Shown in pieces: positions 24,990 to 33,250 of a stretch of 64,000 nucleotides of DNA. The notes beneath the pieces are model-generated. The model was not told the DNA's origin and did no database searches. It worked only from the letters and a program-made list of their open reading frames with translations. Position numbers and translations under genes: made by a program. Origin of the DNA: Streptomyces lavendofoliae (lineage in GTDB: Bacteria; Actinomycetota; Actinomycetes; Streptomycetales; Streptomycetaceae); the NCBI RefSeq assembly GCF_014649735.1, contig NZ_BMTP01000019.1, positions 1 to 64,000 of the forward strand, written 5' to 3'. The first letter of the stretch is position 1. Each line of letters begins with the position of its first letter.

Positions 24990-25024
24990 CGCGTGCACGC
25001 GCGTGCACGTGCACGTGTGCACGC
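24990..25024. other. 35-bp alternating purine-pyrimidine tract
   Basis: Every base alternates pyrimidine-purine (CG, TG and CA steps only), with embedded GTGCAC palindromes, in the leader of the large low-complexity gene. Such DNA can flip to the left-handed form under supercoiling. A GC hairpin (GGCCCCGCCGG..CCGGCGGGGCC) lies next to it at 25039-25063. Confidence 0.7.
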
Positions 25025-25076
25025 TTTACGCGCGCGAGGCCCCGCCGGAGCCCGGCGGGGCCTTCATGGGTGACGC

Positions 25077-25385
25077 TCAGTGACGCGGGCCGTGCTGCTT
25101 CAGGACGGTGTCCGCGTACTGCATGAGGTGGTCGAACAGCCGCGGGTCGCCCGCCTGCCGCTTCTCCAGCACCAGCTTGAAGAGGCGGCAGACCAGCATG
25201 AATGCGGTGAGGACATCACCGCGACCGGCTTTGACTTCCCTGGTGATTTCAGTCCGGGTGACTCGGAGCCAGAATTCCATCCGGCCGGTCTCTCCGCGAC
25301 TTTCGATCGCCTTGCGCTCCTCTTCCTGCAGCCAGCTGTTCCGCCCTTGAATGGAGCGTTCGATGCTGCTGAGGGGGCGCGTCAC
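25077..25385 (-). CDS. Hypothetical protein, 102 residues
   Basis: GTG/ATG start at 25385 overlaps the stop of the gene before it. The product is helical and charged (RNSWLQEEERKAIESRGE, GDVLTAFMLVCRLFKLVLEK). Conserved position between two coiled-coil proteins suggests a structural part of the transfer apparatus. No family recognised. Confidence 0.6.
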   Translation of the reverse strand: MTRPLSSIERSIQGRNSWLQEEERKAIESRGETGRMEFWLRVTRTEITREVKAGRGDVLTAFMLVCRLFKLVLEKRQAGDPRLFDHLMQYADTVLKQHGPRH

Positions 25386-25861
25386 GCCGACTCCCTCTTA
25401 CCGAGGTCGTAAATCGATGTGGGACCACTGTAGCCGGAATTCTGCGACTGCGCACCCTCCTGCGGCGGATTCGGCGCGGCCTGAAGGACCGGCGGGTTCT
25501 TCTTCCGCTGCTTTTCCAGCTCCTTTTCCTTCCTTTCCTTGGCCGTATTCACCACGGCCTCGTCGTGGGCTCGGCGCTTGTAGGCGCTCTTTTCCAGGCC
25601 CTGGGTGAGGTTGTTCAGGTTCCTGAGAACCTGACCGAGGGCCTTTTCGACGGGCATCGCGCGCAGCCGGGCGTGGTACCAGCGGTCGCCCTCCACGTGG
25701 GTGTCGCGCAGGTGCACCCGGGTCTCGTGGGCGAGGGTCTCCAGGTTCTTGCCGATGTCCAGCAGGACCCGCTGGACGTCGGCCAGGTACCGGGCGGTGG
25801 CCTCCGGGTTCTGCGCGACGTCGCGCAGGGGGGAGTAGTTCGGGTCGTTGTTGCTGTTCAC
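25382..25861 (-). CDS. Hypothetical coiled-coil protein, 159 residues
   Basis: GTG at 25861 (VNSNNDPNYSPLRD) has AGGAGGGA about 9 bases upstream. The body is helical (ADVQRVLLDIGKNLETLAHE), with a basic segment (TAKERKEKELEKQRKKNPP) and a disordered Gln/Pro tail. Function unknown; it is coupled to the 102-residue gene. Confidence 0.6.
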   Translation of the reverse strand: MNSNNDPNYSPLRDVAQNPEATARYLADVQRVLLDIGKNLETLAHETRVHLRDTHVEGDRWYHARLRAMPVEKALGQVLRNLNNLTQGLEKSAYKRRAHDEAVVNTAKERKEKELEKQRKKNPPVLQAAPNPPQEGAQSQNSGYSGPTSIYDLGKRESA

Positions 25862-25975
25862 GGCGTGGATTCCCTCCTGGTGTACTGGTGGGGCTGTGAC
25901 TGCTTCCGGCAGTCGCAGCGAGGGCCAGCCCGAATCCCGCGGGCTGGCCCTCACTGGTGTGTGCCGGACGGTGGA

Positions 25976-27841
25976 TCAGGGGCGGTAGCCGCCGGCGAGC
26001 AGCTCGGCCGCCTCCTGGCGGTACTCCGAGGCGGTGCCGGGCGACACTTCGAGATCGCGCTGGATATCGGAGAGCGGCAGGTTGCCCGCGACGCCGACCG
26101 CCTTCGCGAGGATCATCCGGGCGACCTTTCGGACCGCCCGCTCGCGCGGGGAGAGCTTCGCGGCGTCCTCGGCTTCGACCGCAGCCCGCTCGATTTCGGC
26201 GGCGGCCCGCCGCGTTTCGGCAGCGGCCCGCTCGGCTTCGGCAGCCTCCTTCCGGGAGCGCGCGGCGTCGGCGAGAGCGGCCTCCCGGCGGCTGTCCTCC
26301 TCCGCCTCCTTGCGGTCGGCTTCGGCAGCGGCCCGCCGCGTTTCGGCGGCGGCCTTCTCCGTTTCGGCAGCACGCCGGTCCGCTTCGGCAGCGGTCTCGC
26401 GGGCCTCGGCGATGGCCTGGGTCTCGATGGCCTGCGCCTCCGCTGCGGCGACCCGGTCGGCCTCCGCAGCTTCCTTCCGCTTCTGCGCCGCCTGGCGCTC
26501 CAGCTCGGCCGCCTCCAGGTCAGCGGCGGCCGCAGCCTTGCGTGCCAGCGCGATCCGCTCGGTCTCGATCGCGCCGGCCTCCGCAGCCGCGACCTTGTCC
26601 GCCTCGGCCGCCGCCCTGCGCTGCTCAGCGGCCTTGCGCTCGAGCTCGGCCTTCGCGAGGTCCGCGGCCGCCGCCGCCTTGCGCTCTTCGGCGGCCTGGC
26701 GCTCCGCCTCGGCCTCGCGGGCGCGGGCCTCGGCGACCACGGCGTTGTCGAGGGCCTGCAGTTCCAGCTCAGCGGCCCGCTCTGCGGCGCTGACCTGGGC
26801 TCGGGCGTGGGCTCGGGCCTGGCCGGTCTGGCCGTCGACCTCCGCCTGGACCAGCTCCACCTTCCCCTTGGCGCGCAGCCGCTCGGCTGCGGACTCCGCC
26901 TTGGCGACCTCGCTGCGCGTCTCCGCGTCCAGGCGGCGGCGCTCAGCCTCCTCCTCACGCTCAGCAGCTGCCTGTTCCTGCTCGTCGGGCATGGCCAGGG
27001 CCTGGGCGACGGTGTAGCCGTACGGGGCCATCCGCATCGGCAGCAGCTCGTCCTCGCTGGCCTGGGTGATGTCGCCCTCGTACTTGCGCTTGAGCCACTG
27101 CTCGTAGGCGATGAGCTCCTGGTCCCGGCGGATCATCTCCGGGTAGGAGGTGACGCCCCACAGCCGCATCCGGCGGAAGATCCGGGCCGTCGCCACCGGG
27201 GCGAGCACCCACCGCAGCCACGGGATCGAGTCGCGTTCGGCCTGGTCAGGCCGAACAACGCGGTCGATCGCATCGCGGCCGAGCTCCACCACCATGATGA
27301 AGAGGACCGGGACGACGCCGTGGGCACCGGCCGCGACGTAATCCATCAGCGCCCATGCCCGGTCCCGAGGAGCGCCGGACGCGGCATTGAGGACGACCGT
27401 GACGGCCGTCAGCAGCCACACCGGGTAGCGGATCCAACTGATGGGGCGCTTGAGCCAGGCCATCAGCAGGTCGACGGCGATCATCACCATGATGCCGACG
27501 TCGACGCCGACCGCGAACATCTGGCCCTTGCCCAGCGAGCCGAAGCGGAGCCGCTCGTAGGCGAAGACCGCGACGTGCTCGAAGCTGAGGTACAGGCCGA
27601 TGCCCGCGAGGACGAGCGCGGCGATCACGATCGCGCCGGCCGCCCACTTCTGGGTACCGGTCAACTTCCCCGGGGAGGGCTTCGTTCCGGTTCCGCTTTC
27701 CGTCTCCGAAACGAACTCCGCCGTCTCCGAAACGACGTCGGTCGTCTGCGAAACCGGCGTGGACGTTCCCGAAACGGCGGCCGGTGAAGCCGTCTCGGGG
27801 TCGGGTTCAGCCGCGGTTCGCGGCCAGTCGGTGATCGTCAT
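25976..27841 (-). CDS. SpdB-like DUF2637 membrane protein with long coiled coil and HTH end
   Basis: ATG at 27841 with GGAGG 5 bases upstream. The 621-residue product has four VSxTxxx heptads near the N-terminus, four membrane helices in residues about 65-215 typical of DUF2637 (QMFAVGVDVGIMVMIAVDLL, WLLTAVTVVLNAASG), then about 330 residues of Ala/Glu/Arg coiled coil (EAERQAAEERKAAAAADLAK type), and a C-terminal helix-turn-helix (LSDIQRDLEVSPGTASEYRQ). DUF2637 includes SpdB proteins needed for intramycelial plasmid spread. A DNA-binding end on a membrane coiled coil could tether the plasmid to the membrane; that is inference. Confidence 0.75.
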   Translation of the reverse strand: MTITDWPRTAAEPDPETASPAAVSGTSTPVSQTTDVVSETAEFVSETESGTGTKPSPGKLTGTQKWAAGAIVIAALVLAGIGLYLSFEHVAVFAYERLRFGSLGKGQMFAVGVDVGIMVMIAVDLLMAWLKRPISWIRYPVWLLTAVTVVLNAASGAPRDRAWALMDYVAAGAHGVVPVLFIMVVELGRDAIDRVVRPDQAERDSIPWLRWVLAPVATARIFRRMRLWGVTSYPEMIRRDQELIAYEQWLKRKYEGDITQASEDELLPMRMAPYGYTVAQALAMPDEQEQAAAEREEEAERRRLDAETRSEVAKAESAAERLRAKGKVELVQAEVDGQTGQARAHARAQVSAAERAAELELQALDNAVVAEARAREAEAERQAAEERKAAAAADLAKAELERKAAEQRRAAAEADKVAAAEAGAIETERIALARKAAAAADLEAAELERQAAQKRKEAAEADRVAAAEAQAIETQAIAEARETAAEADRRAAETEKAAAETRRAAAEADRKEAEEDSRREAALADAARSRKEAAEAERAAAETRRAAAEIERAAVEAEDAAKLSPRERAVRKVARMILAKAVGVAGNLPLSDIQRDLEVSPGTASEYRQEAAELLAGGYRP

Positions 27842-27913
27842 GGGGGCCTCCGAAGGGGGTCGTTCAGGTGTGCGCGAAACGGCGGGGGCTGCTCCTGAGG
27901 CGTTCCCGAAACG
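27708..27913. repeat. Phased GAAACG repeats across and upstream of the spdB-like start
   Basis: GAAAC begins at 27708, 27729, 27750 and 27771, an exact 21-bp spacing inside codons for VSxTxxx heptads. Further copies lie outside the gene at 27876 (105 = 5 x 21 bases on) and 27908. Copies continuing into non-coding DNA suggest a DNA function as well as a protein one. Confidence 0.6.
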
Positions 27914-28069
27914 GCCCGTGGTGCGGATGGTTGCTTGCGAACTGGACACCGGCTCTGCCCGCTCCGCACGCCCGAAAAGGCCAGCGGTCCGGGGGCGGGC
28001 GGCCGTGCTCGCGAAGTGTCGCGGGGCGGGCTCGAAACTGGGATCGGCTCCCGCCAGGCGGGCGCGAAG

Positions 28070-28429
28070 TCAGCTCGTGTGGAGCTGCGCGCCGTGGCGG
28101 CGGAGGTCGTCGGTGGTGATGCCGTAGATCCGGCACTTGTCGATCAGCGGCTTGAGCGCGGCACCGGCGGCGCGCGCCTCGGGCGATCCCTCGCCGAACA
28201 GCTTCTGGGTGCTCAGCAGGTCGTTGATCGCGGTCGCGGTGCGGGCGGCGTGCCGCTCGACACGGCCCTCGCCCACCCACTCCTCCGCAATGACGTGGAG
28301 CGTGGTGCGCCAGCTGCCGTCGTAGTCGTCGGGGTCGATCGGCGGGATGTCATTGCCGAAGATCGCGAACGCGGCCGCCTGGGCGGCGGCTTCCGTGCCG
28401 GGCTGGAGCGGGGTGATCGTCGTGGCCAT
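28070..28429 (-). CDS. Hypothetical protein, 119 residues
   Basis: ATG at 28429 with GGGAGG 5 bases upstream. Product MATTITPLQPGTEAAAQAAA...; acidic (PPIDPDDYDGSWRTTLHVIA) then helical. No family recognised. It stands before a 230-base gap with GAAACG repeats. Confidence 0.6.
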   Translation of the reverse strand: MATTITPLQPGTEAAAQAAAFAIFGNDIPPIDPDDYDGSWRTTLHVIAEEWVGEGRVERHAARTATAINDLLSTQKLFGEGSPEARAAGAALKPLIDKCRIYGITTDDLRRHGAQLHTS

Positions 28430-28476
28430 GAGGGCCTCCCTCGACTGTCGGGTCCGGGCTGTCCGGCTCCCAGTCA

Positions 28477-28519
28477 CCGCCCGTCCCGGCCGCCGTGGTG
28501 CAGCGGTCGGGACGGGCGG
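28477..28519 (-). terminator. Terminator after the whiB-like gene
   Basis: Perfect 12-bp stem CCGCCCGTCCCG / CGGGACGGGCGG. Confidence 0.7.
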
Positions 28520-28541
28520 ATCAGGCAGCCGCCAGAACGGA

Positions 28542-28844
28542 TCAGGCAGTGCGGCGGCGGGCGGCCCGGCGCTTCATGCGGCGGCGGTCGTCCTCGTCGG
28601 TGCCGCCCCAGACGCCGGCGGACTCACCGCGCTCCAGGGCGGCATGGAGGCAGCTCTCCATCAGCGGGCAGCGACGGCAGACGGCCTTCGCTTCCTCGAT
28701 CTGGAGCAGGGCCGGGCCGGTGTTGCCGATGGGGAAGAACCGCTCGGGGTCCTCGTCGGCGCAGGCCGGGCGGGGCTTGGTGGGCGCGGCGGCGGGGGAG
28801 ACGGCGCCGTAGTACGGGGTGCGTACGATGGAGGTGCGATTCAT
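28542..28844 (-). CDS. WhiB-family (Wbl) iron-sulfur regulator
   Basis: ATG at 28844 with GGAGG 5 bases upstream. The 100-residue product shows the four cluster Cys (PACADEDPE, then AVCRRCPLMESCL), the G[VI]WGG turn (SAGVWGGTDEDDRR) and a basic C-terminal end (RRRMKRRAARRR). Wbl proteins bind a 4Fe-4S cluster, pair with the principal sigma factor and control development, antibiotic production or stress. It is flanked by its own hairpins and so may be a single unit within the transfer locus. A plasmid copy could act on host or plasmid promoters. Confidence 0.9.
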   Translation of the reverse strand: MNRTSIVRTPYYGAVSPAAAPTKPRPACADEDPERFFPIGNTGPALLQIEEAKAVCRRCPLMESCLHAALERGESAGVWGGTDEDDRRRMKRRAARRRTA

Positions 28845-28875
28845 CAGGTCCTCCCAGAAGGTCCAGAGCGAGAAG

Positions 28876-28905
28876 ACAGCCCCGGGGCGGCCACCCCGGG
28901 ACTGT
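28876..28905 (-). terminator. Hairpin upstream of the whiB-like gene
   Basis: ACAGCCCCGGGG pairs with CCCCGGGACTGT (one mismatch), loop of 6. Confidence 0.65.
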
Positions 28906-29003
28906 TCTGTGTCGACGGCCGGATGGCCGGAGCGGGCGGGAGCTCCCGGCGCTCTCCGCCGGCCCCGGCCGGAAAGGCGCGGGGACGACGGGCAGGGCCG
29001 GGG

Positions 29004-29189
29004 TCAGCGCTGCTGCTTCTGGCGTGCGGTGTAGGCGTCCTGGAGCCGGGCGAACCGCTCGTGGATCGGCGCCCCCTCCGCACACGGCGTCTCGCCCTGG
29101 CAGGCCGGACAGGCACCGGTATGCGTGGTGGAGTCCTCGAACGCCTTCATGTAACGGACGAACAGGTCGTCGGTCGGTCGGGCGCTCAC
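29004..29189 (-). CDS. Small Cys-motif protein, 61 residues
   Basis: GTG at 29189 overlaps the stop of a 29-residue gene. Contains GACPACQGETPCAEG, a three-Cys knuckle, and a helical tail (HERFARLQDAYTARQK). Likely zinc-bound. Function unknown. Confidence 0.6.
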   Translation of the reverse strand: MSARPTDDLFVRYMKAFEDSTTHTGACPACQGETPCAEGAPIHERFARLQDAYTARQKQQR

Positions 29190-29275
29190 TTCTGGTGCCT
29201 TTCCGACCGCTGGTTCTGCTCCCGATTCTTCTGCGAGAGCGCCTCGCGTTCGGCGTCGGTGAGGCTGGTGATCAC
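29186..29275 (-). CDS. Micro-protein gene, 29 residues
   Basis: GTG at 29275 has GGGAGGTG 5-7 bases upstream and encodes VITSLTDAEREALSQKNREQ and nine more charged residues. Start and stop both overlap neighbouring genes (GTGA junctions), the hallmark of coupled translation in this operon. Confidence 0.55.
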   Translation of the reverse strand: MITSLTDAEREALSQKNREQNQRSERHQK

Positions 29276-29448
29276 GCCGCCACCTCCCAACCGGTCTGCG
29301 CCGGGGCGACGGTGGCAACGAGGACCAGGGCGACGTAGACGCGGGCAGCGTCCTCGGGCTCGTACCCCTTGGAGTTGTCCTCGCGCTCGATGTCGTCGAT
29401 GATCCCGGCCCGCGGCTGCGGTGCGGTGCGTGTCATGCTGTGCTGCAT
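29272..29448 (-). CDS. Small hypothetical protein, 58 residues
   Basis: ATG at 29448 with GGAGG 5 bases upstream, the same GGAGGACCTGATG start block as the whiB-like gene. Product MQHSMTRTAPQPRAGIIDDI, then EREDNSKGYEPEDAARVYVA and a hydrophobic end (LVLVATVAPAQTGWEVAA). Stop overlaps the 29-residue gene. Confidence 0.6.
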   Translation of the reverse strand: MQHSMTRTAPQPRAGIIDDIEREDNSKGYEPEDAARVYVALVLVATVAPAQTGWEVAA

Positions 29449-29471
29449 CAGGTCCTCCGAGTCAGGTCCTG

Positions 29472-29504
29472 GACAGCCCCGGGGCCCTAATCCCTGGGGC
29501 TGTC
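29472..29504 (-). terminator. Hairpin
   Basis: GACAGCCCC-GGG pairs with CCCTGGGGCTGTC; a second small palindrome ACTCCCCAACTGGGGAGT follows at 29512-29529. Confidence 0.6.
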
Positions 29505-29546
29505 GCGTTCACTCCCCAACTGGGGAGTCGGCCGCTGTACGAGCAG

Positions 29547-29589
29547 CCACGGCCCCGGCCTCCCCTCTGCGGGGTGGCCGGGGCCGTGG
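29547..29589 (-). terminator. Terminator after the first transfer-locus gene
   Basis: Perfect 14-bp stem CCACGGCCCCGGCC / GGCCGGGGCCGTGG. Confidence 0.75.
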
Positions 29590-29607
29590 TTGTTCGTCCC
29601 GAGCGGA

Positions 29608-30216
29608 TCAGCTCGCGCGGCGCTCGGGGTGCAGCGTCTTGAGCGGCACCGGCGGCGCACCCAACGGCGCGGCTCCGGCGGGAAGCTGCGCGCGGCGGGT
29701 GTCGGCGTCGCGGACCGCGGACTCGGTCGCCGCCCACTGTTCCTTGCGCAGCTGCCACTCGCGCCGGCCGTTGCCGGGCTGGTCGACCGTGGTGGTCTGC
29801 TTCCGCGCGGCGATCTGGCTGACGGCCGGGGCGACCGCGACCTTGGGCTTGCGCCGCACGGTGGTCCGGCGGCGGTGGCCGGTCTCCGCGTGGCCGTCCT
29901 CCAGGCGCTCCTGCCACGCCCGGGCCGTGACGTCGACCGTGATCAGGCGGTTGCTGCCCAGTCGGCAGCGGACGGCCGGGGCCTCGAACGCGCGGCCGGT
30001 GTCGTGCGGCACGAGCTTGGGCTTCTTGGTCTGGATGCCGGTGATCGGCACCCACGTCTCGCAGTCGGGGCAGACCAGCGACGCGCAGGCGGGGCGCAGG
30101 TCGTACTGGTTGGGCTTGAGGGTGGAGAGGGCGAGCGCCGGGCGGGCGTTGACGGTGCGGGAGCGGGTCCGGCTCTTGCGGGGTCGGGCGGTGCGCTCAA
30201 CGGTCGAAGCAGACAT
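29608..30216 (-). CDS. Zinc-knuckle hypothetical protein, 202 residues
   Basis: ATG at 30216 with GAGGAG 5 bases upstream; first gene of the minus-strand series and divergent from the GntR regulator. Basic, with LVCPDCETWVPI (a Cys-x2-Cys knuckle) and many Arg/Lys. Probably nucleic-acid binding. Its promoter must lie in the 350-base gap shared with the regulator gene, so it is the likely target of that regulator. Confidence 0.65.
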   Translation of the reverse strand: MSASTVERTARPRKSRTRSRTVNARPALALSTLKPNQYDLRPACASLVCPDCETWVPITGIQTKKPKLVPHDTGRAFEAPAVRCRLGSNRLITVDVTARAWQERLEDGHAETGHRRRTTVRRKPKVAVAPAVSQIAARKQTTTVDQPGNGRREWQLRKEQWAATESAVRDADTRRAQLPAGAAPLGAPPVPLKTLHPERRAS

Positions 30217-30486
30217 CTGAACTCCTCGTGACGGAGTGGCAGGGGGCGCGTCGCGATGCTCTCTCCGCCCTCCGGGCCGCACGGCGCAAGGCCGGCGTCC
30301 CGAAGGACAGACAGCGCACGGCGCTGCGACGTGCACGCAGTCGTCGTGCCGTCAGGCTCCGGGGGAGTTCGATGGTGCTCTCGCGTCCCGGGCGAACCCG
30401 AGGACTACCCCGGCCGCCCCGAAGGGCGGACGACTACTGCGGTGGTCCGACTACGCGGTGTTCCGTGGGGATCACCGTCTTACATA

Positions 30487-30529
30487 CATCAGGTTGCCTC
30501 AGGTACCCTCAGGTGTCAAGCGGTATAGT
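30487..30529 (+). promoter_or_regulatory. Three 10-bp-phased CTCAGGT repeats and a TATAGT -10 box
   Basis: CATCAGGT (30487), CCTCAGGT (30497) and CCTCAGGT (30507) are one helical turn apart, followed by TATAGT at 30524-30529, 37 bases before the GntR start. No good -35 is seen, so the repeats may bind an activator, or the GntR protein itself. Confidence 0.55.
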
Positions 30530-30565
30530 GAGGCACCTAGACGGAAAAGAAGGAGGCGAGGCGAC

Positions 30566-31324
30566 ATGCCAGGGCAACCGCGGGCCGACAATCGGCCGCC
30601 ATACGCGCGCATCGCGGGTCACTACCGCGACCTCATCCGCTCCGGTGAGCTGGCGCCGGGCGACCTGCTGCCCAGCATCCGGGCCCTGGCAGATCAGTGG
30701 CAGGTCAGCACCGCAACGGCCGACCGCGCCATGAAACTGCTGCGGGACGAGAAGTTGGTCAACGGCATCCCGGGCGTTGGCACCGAGGTCATGGCGCGGC
30801 CCGTGTCGCTCGCATCCGGATCGGAGCGTCACGATCGGAGCAGCAAGACGAAGTCGTCGTGGGGCGTGGGGGAAAAGTCCTCCGGCCACACCGCGGGCAT
30901 GGTGCCGGCCCCCGAGGATGTCGCGGATGCGCTCGGCATCGAGCCTGGTGAGGACGTGATTCGTCGAAGCCGTGTCTACCGAGATGCTCACGGGATCGTC
31001 TCCCACTCAACGTCCTGGATCCCGGCGGAGTTCGCCCAGGTGCTGCCCGAGCTCGCGCGCAGCGAGCGCCTCAAGGGGGGGCTGTCGCTGGACCTCATCG
31101 CCGAAGCCACTGGGCGCCACGTCGCACAGCGTGTGGATGAGGAGACGGCGCGCATCGCCACCGCCCGCGACCTCGAGCTCCTGGAGCTGGAGCCCGACAC
31201 CGTCGCAGCGATCCTTGTGCTGACCGCGCGCTTCCTGGACGCCGACGGCGAGCTGCTGGAGTACGGCGTGGACTTGGGGGGCCCCGGTCGCACCCGTCGC
31301 ACGACGTCGGAGGTGCAGCGGTGA
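30566..31324 (+). CDS. GntR/HutC-family transcription regulator (KorA/KorSA-type by context)
   Basis: ATG at 30566 with AAGGAGG 9 bases upstream. The 252-residue product has an N-terminal winged helix (PPYARIAGHYRDLIRSGELA, LLPSIRALADQWQVSTATAD) and a UTRA effector domain (IRRSRVYRDAHGIVSHSTSW, TARFLDADGELLEYGVD). In Streptomyces conjugative plasmids a GntR protein of this type represses tra genes to avoid lethal expression; its place at the head of the transfer locus fits that role. It is coupled to the kinase gene that follows. Confidence 0.85.
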   Translation: MPGQPRADNRPPYARIAGHYRDLIRSGELAPGDLLPSIRALADQWQVSTATADRAMKLLRDEKLVNGIPGVGTEVMARPVSLASGSERHDRSSKTKSSWGVGEKSSGHTAGMVPAPEDVADALGIEPGEDVIRRSRVYRDAHGIVSHSTSWIPAEFAQVLPELARSERLKGGLSLDLIAEATGRHVAQRVDEETARIATARDLELLELEPDTVAAILVLTARFLDADGELLEYGVDLGGPGRTRRTTSEVQR

Positions 31325-32031
31325 CCACGCACGAGACCGTCGTGCTGGACGACACGCTCGTCTCTTGCCTCGAAGACCGCCTCAGCCAGCTCCTTCGAGC
31401 GGAACTCACTGACACCCTCACGCTGGAAGGACGATTCGAGATCACGCGCATCGCCGCCGCTTTGTCCGGCCGACCGGGCCTCGCGCCTCGCGCGATCCTC
31501 ATGACCGGTTTGCAGGGCGCTGGCAAAACGACCCTCGCCCGCGCGCTGGAAGAGGCCGGGTTCCGGCGCCTCTGCCCGGACGAGGAGATGTTCCGCCGCT
31601 ACGGCCACTACGGCAGGGACTTCCCCCGTGGGCAGTTCCGAGTCCGGGAGGCGCCCGTGCTCAAGGACATCGCCCTTGAGCTCCAAGAACTCCTGGCGGC
31701 TGGACACGAGGTCGTGGTCGACCATGGCTTCTGGACTCCGGAAGAGCGGGCCCAGTGGGCAGCGACCGTGATGGAGGCCGGCGGCGAACCCGTTCTGGTC
31801 TACCTGCCTGTGCCGCACGAGGTGCGCTGGGACCGGATCCGTAAGCGCAACGAGCGGTCGCTGGTCGACGCAAACAGCATCGAGTTCAGCGAGGAGGATC
31901 TGCTCAGGCATGCAGGGCGTTTCTGCCCGCCGAGCGACGATGAGCCGCACATCGTGTACGACGGTCACCCGGAGAACGTGCTGGCGGAGCTCCGCCGTGC
32001 GCGCCCCTCCACGGATGGCGGTCGACATTGA
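31321..32031 (+). CDS. P-loop kinase-like protein, 236 residues
   Basis: GTG at 31321 overlaps the regulator stop. Walker A is LMTGLQGAGKTTLARALEEA at about 59-78, then RLCPDEEMFRRYG and a VVVDHGFWTPEER Walker-B-like strand. This is the AAA_33 / chloramphenicol-phosphotransferase-like group of small-molecule or nucleotide kinases. Substrate unknown. First of three P-loop genes in a row. Confidence 0.75.
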   Translation: MTTHETVVLDDTLVSCLEDRLSQLLRAELTDTLTLEGRFEITRIAAALSGRPGLAPRAILMTGLQGAGKTTLARALEEAGFRRLCPDEEMFRRYGHYGRDFPRGQFRVREAPVLKDIALELQELLAAGHEVVVDHGFWTPEERAQWAATVMEAGGEPVLVYLPVPHEVRWDRIRKRNERSLVDANSIEFSEEDLLRHAGRFCPPSDDEPHIVYDGHPENVLAELRRARPSTDGGRH

Positions 32032-32212
32032 CCTCTACCTCCCACTCGCCACACCAGGTGCTTGTTGGCCGTCTTGTGGGGGCCATCACACTCGCGGGAG
32101 CCGGATCTCAACATCACAGCGCCTTGTCGAAGCTCATGCGCATCGGCGTTCACGGGTTTTCAACATCTGCGTACACATGGGATTTGACGGCTGCGGCCTA
32201 GGCTCACGGGCC

Positions 32213-33250
32213 ATGACGACGACCGAGGGGACCAGGGTGGGGAAGCATCGAGCGGGGTGGAGGCCGGACCGGCTGCGTGAGCAGCGAGAGGCTCACGGTC
32301 TGACTTTGGAGAAGGCCGGCGAACGTCTTCGTGAAGTTGCTGAGCAGGCAAAGCTCAAGGGGATCCCTGCCGCAAATCCCCAAACTTTGTGGCAGCACGA
32401 GCAGGGCGAGGTCTACCCGGGCCCGCACTACCGGCGTGCATATTGTCTGCTCTACCGCGCGACCGAGCCGGATCTCGGGTTCCGGACTGCGCTGCCAGGT
32501 GAAGAGACGTGTTTCAAACTGACGCCGATGGATGACCGTCTCAACGGCGCGCACGTCCTGGCCGTCGAACGGGCGATTCACCGCATCTCGCCGGGAACCG
32601 AGGACGCTGGCCACTTCGCTCTCCAGCAGCGAATCATCGACGCGTGGAAGCGGCGACACACCGGCGGCGACCCGCACCGTCCGGTTCTGATCCTGGTGGG
32701 CGGATTCGCAGGTAGCGGGAAGACCGAGCTCGCTCGCTTCTTCGTCCAGCTCACCGGCTGGCCGCTGCTCGACAAGGACCCACTCACCCGGCCGCTCGTG
32801 GAACGGCTCCTGGTGGCGCTGGGCGGCGATCCGAACGACCGGCACACGGAGCTCTACCGGGAGCGTGTCCGGTCTGTTGAGTACGACTGCCTCATGCAGT
32901 CAGCCATGGCCAACATCAAGTGCGGGATCAGCACCGTGCTCTCGGCTCCGTTCATCGCGGAGCTGACCGACCCTGACTGGATGCAGCGCCTGTCCAACCG
33001 GGCCGCGTCCATGGGCGTCGACGTCTTCCCGGTGTGGGTGCGCTGCGATGAGGAATCGATGCGGGAGTACATCACCTTCCGCTCCGCGGCCCGGGACGCG
33101 TGGAAGCTCGCCCGGTGGGACGAGTACATGGCGACCATCGACCTGGAGCTGCGCCCGGCGGTGCCGCACCTGGTCGTCGACAACAGGTTGGGCACCGCGG
33201 TGACGCTCGCGGACCAGGCCCGTCAGGCCATGGGGGCGATGTACGCGTGA
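32213..33250 (+). CDS. XRE-type HTH fused to a P-loop kinase domain
   Basis: ATG at 32213, about 180 bases after the previous gene, so it may have its own promoter. The first 90 residues form a helix-turn-helix (RPDRLREQREAHGLTLEKAG, NPQTLWQHEQGEVYPG). Residues about 155-340 form a kinase-like domain with Walker A ILVGGFAGSGKTELARF and a late LVVDNRL. A DNA-binding ATP-sensing regulator is the simplest reading. No named family. Confidence 0.7.
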   Translation: MTTTEGTRVGKHRAGWRPDRLREQREAHGLTLEKAGERLREVAEQAKLKGIPAANPQTLWQHEQGEVYPGPHYRRAYCLLYRATEPDLGFRTALPGEETCFKLTPMDDRLNGAHVLAVERAIHRISPGTEDAGHFALQQRIIDAWKRRHTGGDPHRPVLILVGGFAGSGKTELARFFVQLTGWPLLDKDPLTRPLVERLLVALGGDPNDRHTELYRERVRSVEYDCLMQSAMANIKCGISTVLSAPFIAELTDPDWMQRLSNRAASMGVDVFPVWVRCDEESMREYITFRSAARDAWKLARWDEYMATIDLELRPAVPHLVVDNRLGTAVTLADQARQAMGAMYA

